A stretch of DNA of 64,000 bases from Roseicyclus sp. (GTDB lineage: Bacteria; Pseudomonadota; Alphaproteobacteria; Rhodobacterales; Rhodobacteraceae). The stretch spans positions 1 to 64,000 of the forward strand of contig NZ_JAGYJN010000007.1 in assembly GCF_018402035.1 (NCBI RefSeq), read 5' to 3'. Under the pieces are notes generated by a model that saw nothing but the letters and a program-made list of their open reading frames with translations, was not told where the DNA came from and searched no databases. Below are positions 9,415 through 16,817 of this stretch, in pieces (positions within the stretch are counted from its first letter, which is position 1; every line of letters begins with the position of its first letter). The translations under genes were made by a program, and so were the position numbers.

Positions 9415-9915
9415 TCAGCCGCCGTTTCCATGGCCGCTGTGATCCATCTGGCCATGCTGCATGCCGCCCGCGCTATGGCCGGGCATGCGTTCCAGATCGA
9501 CGGGCACCTCGATGGTGATCGGATCGGAGTTCTTGAACTCCAGCGTCAAGGTAAAGCTATCGCCATGTTCCAGCGTGCGGGTCAGCCCCAACAACATCAC
9601 ATGCAGCCCGCCGCGTTCCAGCATTACGGTCTCATCGGCGGCCATGGGAATGCCGCCCTCGACCTCGACCATGCGCATCACGCCCTCGGCGTTCATGATA
9701 TGGGTGTGCAACTCCACCCGCGCGGCAACATCGGAACTGGCGCCGGTCAGTACCTCGGGGAAATCATTGTGGTTATAGATGGTCATGAAGACCGCGCCGG
9801 ATTGGGCCATCGCGCTGGCGACGCGGGCATAGGCGTCTTCGATCACGACATGGGCGCTGGCAAAGCCGGGCAAAAGGGCCAAGAGCCCCGCGAAAAGGGT
9901 AGTTTTGGTGGACAT
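9415..9915 (-). CDS. Periplasmic copper chaperone PCu(A)C
   Basis: 166 residues with a signal peptide (TLFAGLLALLPGFASA). The copper site H-x10-M ... H-x-M is seen as HTHIMNAEGVMRM and later GGLHVMLLG, and a His/Met-rich tail (MQHGQMDHSGHG) follows. PCu(A)C proteins carry Cu(I) to the CuA or CuB site of cytochrome oxidase. Downstream on the same strand from a small cysteine-containing exported protein, with which it probably forms a copper-related pair. Confidence 0.92.
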   Translation of the reverse strand: MSTKTTLFAGLLALLPGFASAHVVIEDAYARVASAMAQSGAVFMTIYNHNDFPEVLTGASSDVAARVELHTHIMNAEGVMRMVEVEGGIPMAADETVMLERGGLHVMLLGLTRTLEHGDSFTLTLEFKNSDPITIEVPVDLERMPGHSAGGMQHGQMDHSGHGNGG

Positions 9916-9963
9916 GGGTGTGTCTCCGTCCGAAAGGGATTGGATCGTGTCAGGTTGGGGGGA

Positions 9964-10332
9964 TCAGCCCGCCAAGGGCGGTGCCCTTGCCTGACCACCG
10001 GGCGCGGCACGCGCGGGCGACCAATGGGTCGTGACGGAAAGATAGACCAAGCCTGACCACGCAAGCTTGCGCGCCGGCCCATGCAGCGCGGGTGGCAGAT
10101 CGCTCGCCACGCTCAGACAATCAAGGCACGCGCTCCAATCCAAGGTGACAGGCGCGCCTGCGGCATCAAACAGCGGCAGGCCGTCATGGGCAAAAACGAT
10201 GGGGGCGGGTGCGGTGATGGTGCAAAGCTGCCCATCGGCGGCCATCGCACCGCGCGCCATGCCCGCACCGATCCCGGTGGCGATCATCGCCAAGCCGACA
10301 AGCGAGAACAAAATGGCGCGAAGCTGCTGCAT
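9964..10332 (-). CDS. Small exported protein, DUF2946-like
   Basis: 122 residues, start ATG 10332 (MQQLRAILFSLVGLAM). The N-terminal hydrophobic segment reads as a signal or anchor, ending near MARGAMAADG. A mature part with LCTITAPAP and WSACLDCLS holds three cysteines. The cysteine pattern and position next to PCu(A)C resemble the DUF2946 group of small proteins found near copper genes. The protein ends in an Ala/Pro/Gly-rich tail. Function unproven. Confidence 0.6.
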   Translation of the reverse strand: MQQLRAILFSLVGLAMIATGIGAGMARGAMAADGQLCTITAPAPIVFAHDGLPLFDAAGAPVTLDWSACLDCLSVASDLPPALHGPARKLAWSGLVYLSVTTHWSPARAAPGGQARAPPLAG

Positions 10333-10382
10333 CAGCGTGATGTGGCCCGTCGCGCGCCCCGGGGGAACGCGACAAAATGTCA

Positions 10383-10412
10383 AACGCCCCGCAGGCCAAG
10401 CCGCGAGGCGTT
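10383..10412 (-). terminator. Hairpin downstream of rpmB
   Basis: AACGCC at 10383-10388 pairs with GGCGTT at 10407-10412, extended by CCGC/GCGA pairing with a mismatch. It lies between the rpmB stop and the next gene on the minus strand. The T run is weak. Confidence 0.5.
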
Positions 10413-10436
10413 CATCTCTCATCCGATCAAAAGCGT

Positions 10437-10727
10437 TCAGGCCTGTGCGGCCTTGGCTTTATCGATCTCTTTTTTGATCTTCAGCGCCTTGTCCGAAAGC
10501 TCCACATCCTTGGCCTTGGCCATGAATGCGTCCAGACCACCGCGGTGATCGACAGTGCGCAAAGCAGCGTTCGAGATGCGCAGCTTGAAGCTACGATCAA
10601 GAATCTCTGAGCCCAGCGTCACCTCGGAGAGGTTCGGCAAGAAACGGCGCCGGGTCTTGTTGTTGGCGTGGCTGACATTGTTGCCAACCATCGGGCCTTT
10701 GCCGGTCAGTTCGCAGACACGCGACAT
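10437..10727 (-). CDS. rpmB: 50S ribosomal protein L28
   Basis: 96 residues starting [21 protein letters not shown], the standard L28 N-terminus ([19 protein letters not shown]), with the longer C-terminal helix usual in alphaproteobacteria. Structural protein of the large ribosomal subunit. Single gene followed by a hairpin. Confidence 0.97.
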   Translation of the reverse strand: MSRVCELTGKGPMVGNNVSHANNKTRRRFLPNLSEVTLGSEILDRSFKLRISNAALRTVDHRGGLDAFMAKAKDVELSDKALKIKKEIDKAKAAQA

Positions 10728-10890
10728 GGCATTATTCCTCGAATCTCGGATACGTCAAAGGGCGTAGGCCGTGGCCTCGCCCGGAAATCTTGCGGGGGGA
10801 TACGGGGCGTGCCCGGCGGTGTCAAGCCGGGAATCGGCCCCTTTGCTTGTTCCGCGCCGCCACAGCGGGCAAGATGGGCGCAAATCGCGC

Positions 10891-11559
10891 ATGAAACGGG
10901 CCATGATGCAAGAAACTGCGCTTTACCCACCGATCAAGGCCTATCTCGAAGCTGCAGGCTATACCGTTAAGGCCGAGATCGGGCCTGCCGATGTCATGGC
11001 GCTGCGCGGTGACGAGGCGCCGGTGCTGGTCGAGCTGAAAACCGGCTTTTCGCTGACCCTGTTTCATCAGGCCATCGCCCGCCAAGCGATCAGCGACATG
11101 GTCTATCTGGCCGTGCCGATGGGCCAAGGGCGGCGGTTCCAAAAAGCCTTGGCCGAAAATCTGGCGCTGGCCCGGCGTTTGGGGCTGGGGGTGATGACCG
11201 TGCGGCTCTCGACCGGGCTTGTCGTGGTGCATTGCGACCCCGGCCCTTACGCGCCGCGCAAATCGCCGCGCAAGCGCCAAGCCTTGATGTCAGAGTTTGC
11301 CCGGCGGCGGGGCGATCCGAACCTTGGCGGGATGCAAGGCGCGCGCATGACCGCCTATCGCCAAGATGCGCTGGCCTGCGCGCGGCATCTGGCCGTGGCG
11401 GGGGCCATGCGCGGTGCGGCGGTCAAGGCTGCAACCGGCGTTGAACAGGCCACCCGGATGATGCGCGATAATCATTACGGCTGGTTTCTCGCCCTTGGCG
11501 CGGGGGTCTATGATGTGACCGAAACGGGCCGTGCCGCCCTTGGCCCCACCCCTGAGTGA
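10891..11559 (+). CDS. DUF2161 family protein, putative PD-(D/E)XK-like phosphodiesterase
   Basis: 222 residues from ATG 10891 (ATG 10903 also possible). The N-terminal half has the pattern LYPPIKAYLEAAGYTVKAE ... DVMALRGD ... VLVELKTG, which fits the E, D, ExK core of restriction-like nucleases. The C-terminal half (YGWFLALGAGVYDVTETG) looks like a small winged-helix tail. The family is common as a single chromosomal gene in Rhodobacterales. Cellular role unknown; any nuclease activity is inference from the motif. Confidence 0.75.
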   Translation: MKRAMMQETALYPPIKAYLEAAGYTVKAEIGPADVMALRGDEAPVLVELKTGFSLTLFHQAIARQAISDMVYLAVPMGQGRRFQKALAENLALARRLGLGVMTVRLSTGLVVVHCDPGPYAPRKSPRKRQALMSEFARRRGDPNLGGMQGARMTAYRQDALACARHLAVAGAMRGAAVKAATGVEQATRMMRDNHYGWFLALGAGVYDVTETGRAALGPTPE

Positions 11560-11715
11560 GGCATCAAAGCCCCACATGCTGTGGTCGTGAAATGCCATCT
11601 ACCCAACCCCTGTAGGCTGGCCTATAGTGGCTGTGGATAACAGGGGCATCAGACCCCAAGGATGAGGCAGGGGCAGGCCGGTCGGGCCGCCCGAGGGATG
11701 AAAAGGGGGACGCCG

Positions 11716-12186
11716 ATGCGCTGCCCATTTTGCGGTAATGTCGATACCCAAGTGAAAGATTCGCGCCCCGCCGAGGATCATGTCGCGATCCGGCGGCGGC
11801 GGTTTTGCCCGGCCTGTGGTGGCCGTTTCACCACCTATGAGCGGGTGCAGTTGCGCGATCTGGTCGTGGTGAAATCCTCGGGCCGCCGCGAAGATTTCGA
11901 CCGCGACAAGCTGGAGCGCTCGGTCCGCATCTCGATGCAAAAACGCCCCATCGAGCCGGAGCGGATCGACCAGATGGTCTCGGGCATCGTGCGGCGTCTC
12001 GAAAGCTTGGGCGAGACTGATATCTCGTCGAAACAGATCGGCGAGATCGTGATGGAGCGTTTGGCCGCCATCGACACCGTCGCCTATGTGCGCTTTGCCA
12101 GCGTCTATAAAAATTTCCAGGCGACTGATGATTTCGAGGATTTCCTCGCGGAACTGGCCCCGCCAAGCCCCAAGACTGACGGCTAA
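11716..12186 (+). CDS. nrdR: Transcriptional repressor NrdR
   Basis: 156 residues beginning [18 protein letters not shown]. The zinc ribbon (CPFC near residue 3 and CPAC near residue 31) and the ATP-cone ([16 protein letters not shown]) are both intact. NrdR senses ATP/dATP and represses ribonucleotide reductase genes. It is 3 bases before ribD, the usual arrangement in this order. Confidence 0.97.
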   Translation: MRCPFCGNVDTQVKDSRPAEDHVAIRRRRFCPACGGRFTTYERVQLRDLVVVKSSGRREDFDRDKLERSVRISMQKRPIEPERIDQMVSGIVRRLESLGETDISSKQIGEIVMERLAAIDTVAYVRFASVYKNFQATDDFEDFLAELAPPSPKTDG

Positions 12187-12189
12187 GCG

Positions 12190-13290
12190 ATGAGCATGGG
12201 CGAAGACGACCGCTGGATGCGGTTGGCACTCGCCTTGGGCGCGCGGGGTCTGGGCCGGGTCTGGCCTAACCCTGCCGTCGGCTGTGTGATCGTCAAGGCG
12301 GGCCGCGTTTTGGGGCGCGGCTGGACCCAAGATGGCGGCCGCCCCCATGCGGAAACCATGGCCTTGGCCCAAGCGGGCGCGCAGGCGCGCGGGGCCACCG
12401 CCTATGTCAGCCTTGAACCCTGTTCCCACCACGGCAAAACCCCGCCTTGCGCCGATGCGCTGACCCGTGCCGGTGTGGCGCGCGTGGTGGTGGCTTTGGG
12501 CGATCCCGATCCGCGCGTCTCGGGGCGCGGTCTGGCGGCGCTCCGCGATGCTGGCATCCAAGTGACCGAAGGGGTCTGCACGCAAGAGGCGCAGCGCGCC
12601 CATCGCGGTTTTCTCACCCGTGTCGGCCAAGGTCGCCCGATGCTGACGCTGAAACTCGCCACCTCCGCCGATGGGCGGATCGCCACCGCCTCGGGCGAAA
12701 GCCAATGGATTACGGGGCCGCGCGCGCGCGCATGGGTGCATGGGATGCGCGCCTGCCATGACGCGGTGCTGGTGGGCGCGGGCACCGCGCGCGCCGATGA
12801 CCCCAGCCTGACGGTGCGCGGGCTTGGCATCACCCATCAACCCGTCCGCATCGTGCTGTCGCGCCGTCTTGATCTGCCATTGGACAGCGCCCTGATGCGC
12901 AGCGCGCGCGATATTCCGGTTTGGCTTTGCCACGGCCCCGATGCGCCCGCGGCGGCGAAAACGGCGTGGGAAGCGGCAGGCGCAAGGCTGATCGCGGTCA
13001 CAACGGGCCTTGGTGGCCAGCTTGATCTGGGCGCAGTGATGACCGCGCTTGGGGCGGCTGGGCTGACGCGCGTCTTTTGCGAGGGCGGCGGGATGCTGGC
13101 CGCCGGTCTTTTGGGCGCCGATCTGGTCGATGATCTGGCCCTGATCACGGCGGGCATGGTTTTGGGTGCCGAAGGCACGCCCGCCATCGGTGCCATGGGC
13201 ATCGCCGCACTGGCCGAGGCACCGCGCTTTGCCTTGACCGAGACCCGCGCGCTGGGCGGCGATGTCCTTAGCCTTTGGTCGCGCGGCTGA
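12190..13290 (+). CDS. ribD: Bifunctional riboflavin biosynthesis deaminase/reductase RibD
   Basis: 366 residues. The deaminase half carries HAETMAL and PCSHHGKTPPC (zinc and catalytic residues, ~56-85); the reductase half begins near LKLATSADGRIATASGESQWI and includes VGAGTARADDP and FCEGGG. Together they turn the GTP-derived pyrimidine into the ribityl intermediate used by RibH. Translationally close to nrdR. The other rib genes resume only 8 kb downstream. Confidence 0.96.
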   Translation: MSMGEDDRWMRLALALGARGLGRVWPNPAVGCVIVKAGRVLGRGWTQDGGRPHAETMALAQAGAQARGATAYVSLEPCSHHGKTPPCADALTRAGVARVVVALGDPDPRVSGRGLAALRDAGIQVTEGVCTQEAQRAHRGFLTRVGQGRPMLTLKLATSADGRIATASGESQWITGPRARAWVHGMRACHDAVLVGAGTARADDPSLTVRGLGITHQPVRIVLSRRLDLPLDSALMRSARDIPVWLCHGPDAPAAAKTAWEAAGARLIAVTTGLGGQLDLGAVMTALGAAGLTRVFCEGGGMLAAGLLGADLVDDLALITAGMVLGAEGTPAIGAMGIAALAEAPRFALTETRALGGDVLSLWSRG

Positions 13291-13355
13291 TCGGGCTTGC
13301 ACCCCGGCCCCTCACGCGACAAACAAGACGCCAACGGATTTTGGGGGGGCAGATC

Positions 13356-14114
13356 ATGCATTGGGCCAGAGGCATCACGCCAGCGGGTGAAACGATCACC
13401 GGCGTCATCATCAAGGACACGCTCGAGCCGCGCGCAGCACTCGGCGCGGACAAGGTCATCGGCGCGCCCATCCCGCTTGCCGATCTGACACGCTTGCCCC
13501 CCGTCGTGCCGGGCAAATTCATCGGGCTTTGGAACAATTTCAAAGCCGCCGCCGAGAAAAACGGGAATGAGCACCCCACCCATCCGCTCTACTTCCTCAA
13601 ACCCGATAGCGCGCTGTCGGGGCCGGGGGCCACGGTCACGATCCCGGCATCCGCTGGCCGCGTGGTGTTCGAGGGCGAATTGGGCATCGTCATCGGCAAG
13701 ACCTGCAAAGAGGTGACGCCCGAGGCCGCCCAAGACGCCATCTTGGGCTACACCTGCGTCAATGATTTCACTTCACTGGGCGTGCTTTTTGCCGACCCTT
13801 CCTTCCCGCAATGGACACGGTCCAAGGGCTTTGACGGCTTCGGCGTCATCGGCCCGGTGATCGCCACGGGGCTCGATTGGCGCGATCTGACCGTGCAGGT
13901 TTTGGTCAATGAGCGTGAGCGGCAATCCTACCCGGCCCATGACATGATCCTGTCGCCGCCCGAGATCGTGAGCTTGCTCTCCCACGACATGACCCTGAAC
14001 CCCGGCGACGTCATCGCCTGCGGCACCTCGCTGGGGGCCGCCCCTGTGAAGGCGGGGATGGAGGTGGTCGTGGTGATCGAGGGGATTGGCGAGTTGTCGG
14101 TGGTGATGGGGTAG
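13356..14114 (+). CDS. Fumarylacetoacetate hydrolase (FAH) family protein
   Basis: 252 residues starting MHWARGITPAGE. The metal-binding signature is seen in VVFEGELGIVIG and YTCVNDFTS, and the terminal strands VIACGTSLGAAPVKAG are FAH-typical. FAH-fold enzymes hydrolyse or decarboxylate 2-oxo acids from aromatic catabolism; this one could equally be a housekeeping acylpyruvase or oxaloacetate decarboxylase. The last ~280 bases are duplicated 1.8 kb downstream, on the far side of an inserted gene. Confidence 0.85.
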   Translation: MHWARGITPAGETITGVIIKDTLEPRAALGADKVIGAPIPLADLTRLPPVVPGKFIGLWNNFKAAAEKNGNEHPTHPLYFLKPDSALSGPGATVTIPASAGRVVFEGELGIVIGKTCKEVTPEAAQDAILGYTCVNDFTSLGVLFADPSFPQWTRSKGFDGFGVIGPVIATGLDWRDLTVQVLVNERERQSYPAHDMILSPPEIVSLLSHDMTLNPGDVIACGTSLGAAPVKAGMEVVVVIEGIGELSVVMG

Positions 14115-14119
14115 GGGGG
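13836..14119 (+). repeat. Direct repeat, left copy (3' end of the FAH gene)
   Basis: Aligns without gaps to 15618-15901 at an offset of 1782 bases, with roughly ten mismatches over 284 bases. It covers the last ~93 codons and stop of the FAH gene. The two copies bracket the gene at 14264-15325. Confidence 0.9.
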
Positions 14120-14263
14120 CGAGGTGCTTGGCGGGGGGGCGTTGTGAAGGGCGGAGAGCGGACGTTGGCTGCGTCCGCGACGAATGGCACAAATGGCAGC
14201 AAGTGGGCTTTGCAAGGTTGCGTCGAATAACTGCGTTCACGCTCGTTTGCTGAAAGATGACCG

Positions 14264-15325
14264 ATGCCAGAGTTTTGTAGCTTTCTTGTCTTTAGACCCG
14301 ACGAAATCGAGTTGATCCACTCGATTTGCGCTGCAGCGAACTGGTCAACCCGGGATATTCCTGACCCATCTATGCGATATACCTTTTTCGAAAGAGACAT
14401 GACAAAACTATCCCAATTCAGTACATTAAAGGATATTGGCATCCACCGCGAAGGGCAAGAAGGTGGAAGGTTGCTGCAGCTGGGTTCAAACAAAACTGAA
14501 GCTGACAACATTATTCAACTGGTCTGCGCGGCAAATGTCATTCTTGAAGGGTTCCCGTTTGTTGAGAACCCGCCCAGTTGCGGGTTCGAGCTTTCTGACG
14601 ATGAAGCAGATCGGCAGGTAACGTTTGAGAACGTTTTTCGAAGCGATGGGTTCTTTCAATGGTTTACCTATCGTCATACGCTACCAGTCGCCGTTGCCAT
14701 CGCCGCTGAAGCTTGGCGGGACAAGAAGCTAGTCTATGCCATTCACAAGTTGGCAACCAGCTACGAGACCGAGTGCGTAACGCCGTGGTCAATGCATCCT
14801 CGTTACGGGCAGGCGTTTGAAAAACACACCGACAGTTTTGCCTCGCACGTGGGAACGTCTGTAGCGATAAACCTTGCATATTCGGCCATCGAAGAACTTG
14901 ATCTCGGCGTGAAGGCGAGCGGTGAGATGCCGAGATCGATTGGAAAAGGAACCTTCGTCTGGAACCCGGACGTCTTGAACCCATTCAAGGCACGTTTGCG
15001 AAAGGCTGGGATTGATCCAGAAAGAACGATTGATTGGGTAACCCGTGGTGAAAAATCCGAAGTACCCGTATATGAAATGTTCAATCAGCTTTCGGAGTAT
15101 TCGAATGGGGTTGATGTTAGAGATCGTAAGGTTTCTTTGCCGGACGCGATCAATTTTAGTGAGTTCTTGCGTAGCAAAATGACAGCCCACGCATTTTCAT
15201 CAGAGACCAATCGTCTCGGACCTTACGAGGTCTACAATGTTCAGCAAGTCGCTAGATTCCTGATTTTGTCGAAATGTAACCTATGGAACACTTGGACCGA
15301 GGAACTGAGAACGCGATACCATTAG
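14264..15325 (+). CDS. HEPN-like protein of unknown function, inserted gene
   Basis: 353 residues, visibly AT-richer than its neighbours. The C-terminal half has features of HEPN-type helical proteins: a long helix INLAYSAIEELDLG near residue 205, a WNPDVLNPFKARLRKAGID segment, then AINFSEFLRSKMTAHAF, where R303 and H309 form an R-x5-H motif like the catalytic motif of HEPN ribonucleases, and finally a helix VYNVQQVARFLIL. The N-terminal half is not recognised. It lies between two copies of the end of a FAH gene and beside an MqsRA toxin-antitoxin pair, a setting typical of acquired accessory genes. Nuclease or defence function is inference only. Confidence 0.6.
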   Translation: MPEFCSFLVFRPDEIELIHSICAAANWSTRDIPDPSMRYTFFERDMTKLSQFSTLKDIGIHREGQEGGRLLQLGSNKTEADNIIQLVCAANVILEGFPFVENPPSCGFELSDDEADRQVTFENVFRSDGFFQWFTYRHTLPVAVAIAAEAWRDKKLVYAIHKLATSYETECVTPWSMHPRYGQAFEKHTDSFASHVGTSVAINLAYSAIEELDLGVKASGEMPRSIGKGTFVWNPDVLNPFKARLRKAGIDPERTIDWVTRGEKSEVPVYEMFNQLSEYSNGVDVRDRKVSLPDAINFSEFLRSKMTAHAFSSETNRLGPYEVYNVQQVARFLILSKCNLWNTWTEELRTRYH

Positions 15326-15494
15326 GATCTTTGGAAAAAGCTGAAAAGCCAGAATCTGTCAGACGCGACGATGGGGTGCCCGCAATGGGGGTGTAGACCG
15401 GTCATTCGCTTTGCATCAACAACGGCAGGGCAGGGCCGACATCTGCCGCTCGCACCACGCAGCTTGAATGCTGGGTTTGCCCTCCCACCCTTCC

Positions 15495-15901
15495 CTACCC
15501 CCCACTCAGCGGCATAATACGATCAGCCCGAAAGCCATCGGCCAACCGCGTCAACGTGATGGCGCGCACCACCCCGCCGGTGGCGAGGGGCTCGCCTTCG
15601 GCAAAGGCGCGGGCGGCGGCTTTGGCGTCATCGGCCCGGTGATCGCCACGGGGCTTGATTGGCGCGATCTGACCGTGCAGGTTTTGGTCAATGAGCGTGA
15701 GCGGCAATCCTACCCGGCCCATGACATGATCCTGTCGCCGCCCGAGATCGTGAGCTTGCTCTCCCACGACATGACACTGAACCCCGGCGACGTCATCGCC
15801 TGCGGCACCTCGCTGGGGGCCGCCCCCGTCAAACCGGGGATGGGGGTGGTCGTGGTGATCGAGGGGATTGGGGAATTGTCGGTGGTGATGGGGTAGGGGG
15901 G
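15495..15901 (+). pseudogene. Duplicated FAH gene 3' fragment joined to another gene remnant
   Basis: 15618-15896 repeats the last part of the FAH gene (from FGVIGPVIATGLDW to its stop) and cannot be expressed as a full enzyme. To its left, 15495-15617 reads on the minus strand as what looks like the C-terminal end of a different protein (TGGVVRAITLTRLADGFRAD, then stop). So two unrelated gene ends abut here. This is scar DNA from the insertion or excision that brought in the neighbouring gene. Confidence 0.75.
15618..15901 (+). repeat. Direct repeat, right copy
   Basis: Gapless copy of 13836-14119; see that entry. Differences are clustered near the 3' end (for example GTGAAGGCGGGG against GTCAAACCGGGG). 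Confidence 0.9.
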
Positions 15902-15904
15902 CAA

Positions 15905-16408
15905 TCACGCCGCAACGCCCCTTCGGCCCATGCGCTGCGCAGGTGCCTTGGGTCTTGCACGCTTGGGTAACATTTGGGCGTCGTGCGCCCATTCGTCAGT
16001 GTTCAGGGTGCCTTGGCTGCGCATGGTTTCGAGAATCCCGATCATGTCGGGTTGCTGGTTCAGGATTTCCAGCAGCCCCATCGCCGCATCACTGGGGAAG
16101 AGTGTTCCGGCCTCGTATTTCTGGAACGCGCGCTTGCCCCCACCGATCAGCAGGCCAGCCTTTTCTTGCGTCAGCCTCAGCTTCTTCCGGATCTGTTTGA
16201 CATGGTCGGGATAGGCCGCGCGCAACGCCTTGTAGGCCGCGTTCGCCTGCTTGAGGTCTGCGCCTGTGTGTAAGCTGTCGCTGTCGTCATCGGGATACCA
16301 GCCCTGCACTTCGACCTCGCGTTTCAGCGGCCCGAAAGACACGATCTCCTTACGCGTTTGGCGCGTGAGCTGTTTCCCGGTCTCGGGGTGAACGCGCGTC
16401 TGGGTCAT
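15905..16408 (-). CDS. mqsA: MqsA family antitoxin
   Basis: 167 residues. The C-terminal half is a helix-turn-helix: IRKKLRLTQEKAGLLIGGGKRAFQKYEAGTLFP matches the MqsA/Xre pattern (key stretch LTQEKAGLLIGGGKRAF). The N-terminal half lacks the cysteines that form the zinc site in E. coli MqsA and instead reads GWYPDDDSDSLHTGADL. It should neutralise MqsR and repress its own operon. It follows the toxin with an ATGA overlap. Confidence 0.85.
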   Translation of the reverse strand: MTQTRVHPETGKQLTRQTRKEIVSFGPLKREVEVQGWYPDDDSDSLHTGADLKQANAAYKALRAAYPDHVKQIRKKLRLTQEKAGLLIGGGKRAFQKYEAGTLFPSDAAMGLLEILNQQPDMIGILETMRSQGTLNTDEWAHDAQMLPKRARPKAPAQRMGRRGVAA

Positions 16409-16695
16409 CTGTCGCTCTCCTTGAAAGAGGTGAGGGCTATGTCAACGATTGTCGCGCCTGCGAACTTGATGAAGATGTTTCTCTTGTCCCAAGGCATGAC
16501 GTAGGTGTCGTGCCAGACCCCCTGCTGTGCCGGGGAATGGGCGGGTTTGGAGTGAACGAAGTCTTCGGGCATAAGATCTTGAACGGCTTCGACAACATCC
16601 TCCAACGCATAGCCCATTTTGAAAGCAGAGCGCTTGGCAGAGCCCGTTATCACAAGATTATCGGTCGTGTCGAAGGTCTCCTGTATCTTCTTCAA
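16405..16695 (-). CDS. mqsR: MqsR family toxin (start uncertain)
   Basis: As read from TTG 16695 the protein has 96 residues and the family core: a helix YALEDVVEAVQDLMPEDFV, then VWHDTYVMPW and IKFAGATIVDIALTSFKE, which match the MqsR mRNA interferase that cuts at GCU. In the upstream frame the codons read KKRPTHDL, the usual MqsR N-terminus, but no start codon precedes them because a run of seven A residues shifts the frame. With six A residues a GTG start near 16740 would give the full family length. So either TTG is used, or the A run is an indel. Confidence 0.75.
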   Translation of the reverse strand: MKKIQETFDTTDNLVITGSAKRSAFKMGYALEDVVEAVQDLMPEDFVHSKPAHSPAQQGVWHDTYVMPWDKRNIFIKFAGATIVDIALTSFKESDR

Positions 16696-16817
16696 GTCAT
16701 GGGTGGGGCGTTTTTTTGATTCTCAGGTCACGCACGAATATACACCATATTGGTCACTTTTCAACAAGGCCCGACGCAGAAGCTAGTTTGTGGCAAGGGC
16801 GTCTCGCACTCCCCCCC

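Noticed and set aside
11599-13302. 567-codon minus-strand frame across nrdR and ribD
   Set aside because: Antisense to two certain genes; composition typical of a GC-rich shadow frame.
11560-13355. FMN riboswitch before ribD or ribE
   Set aside because: No RFN-element conserved blocks were found upstream of nrdR-ribD, ribE or ribB.
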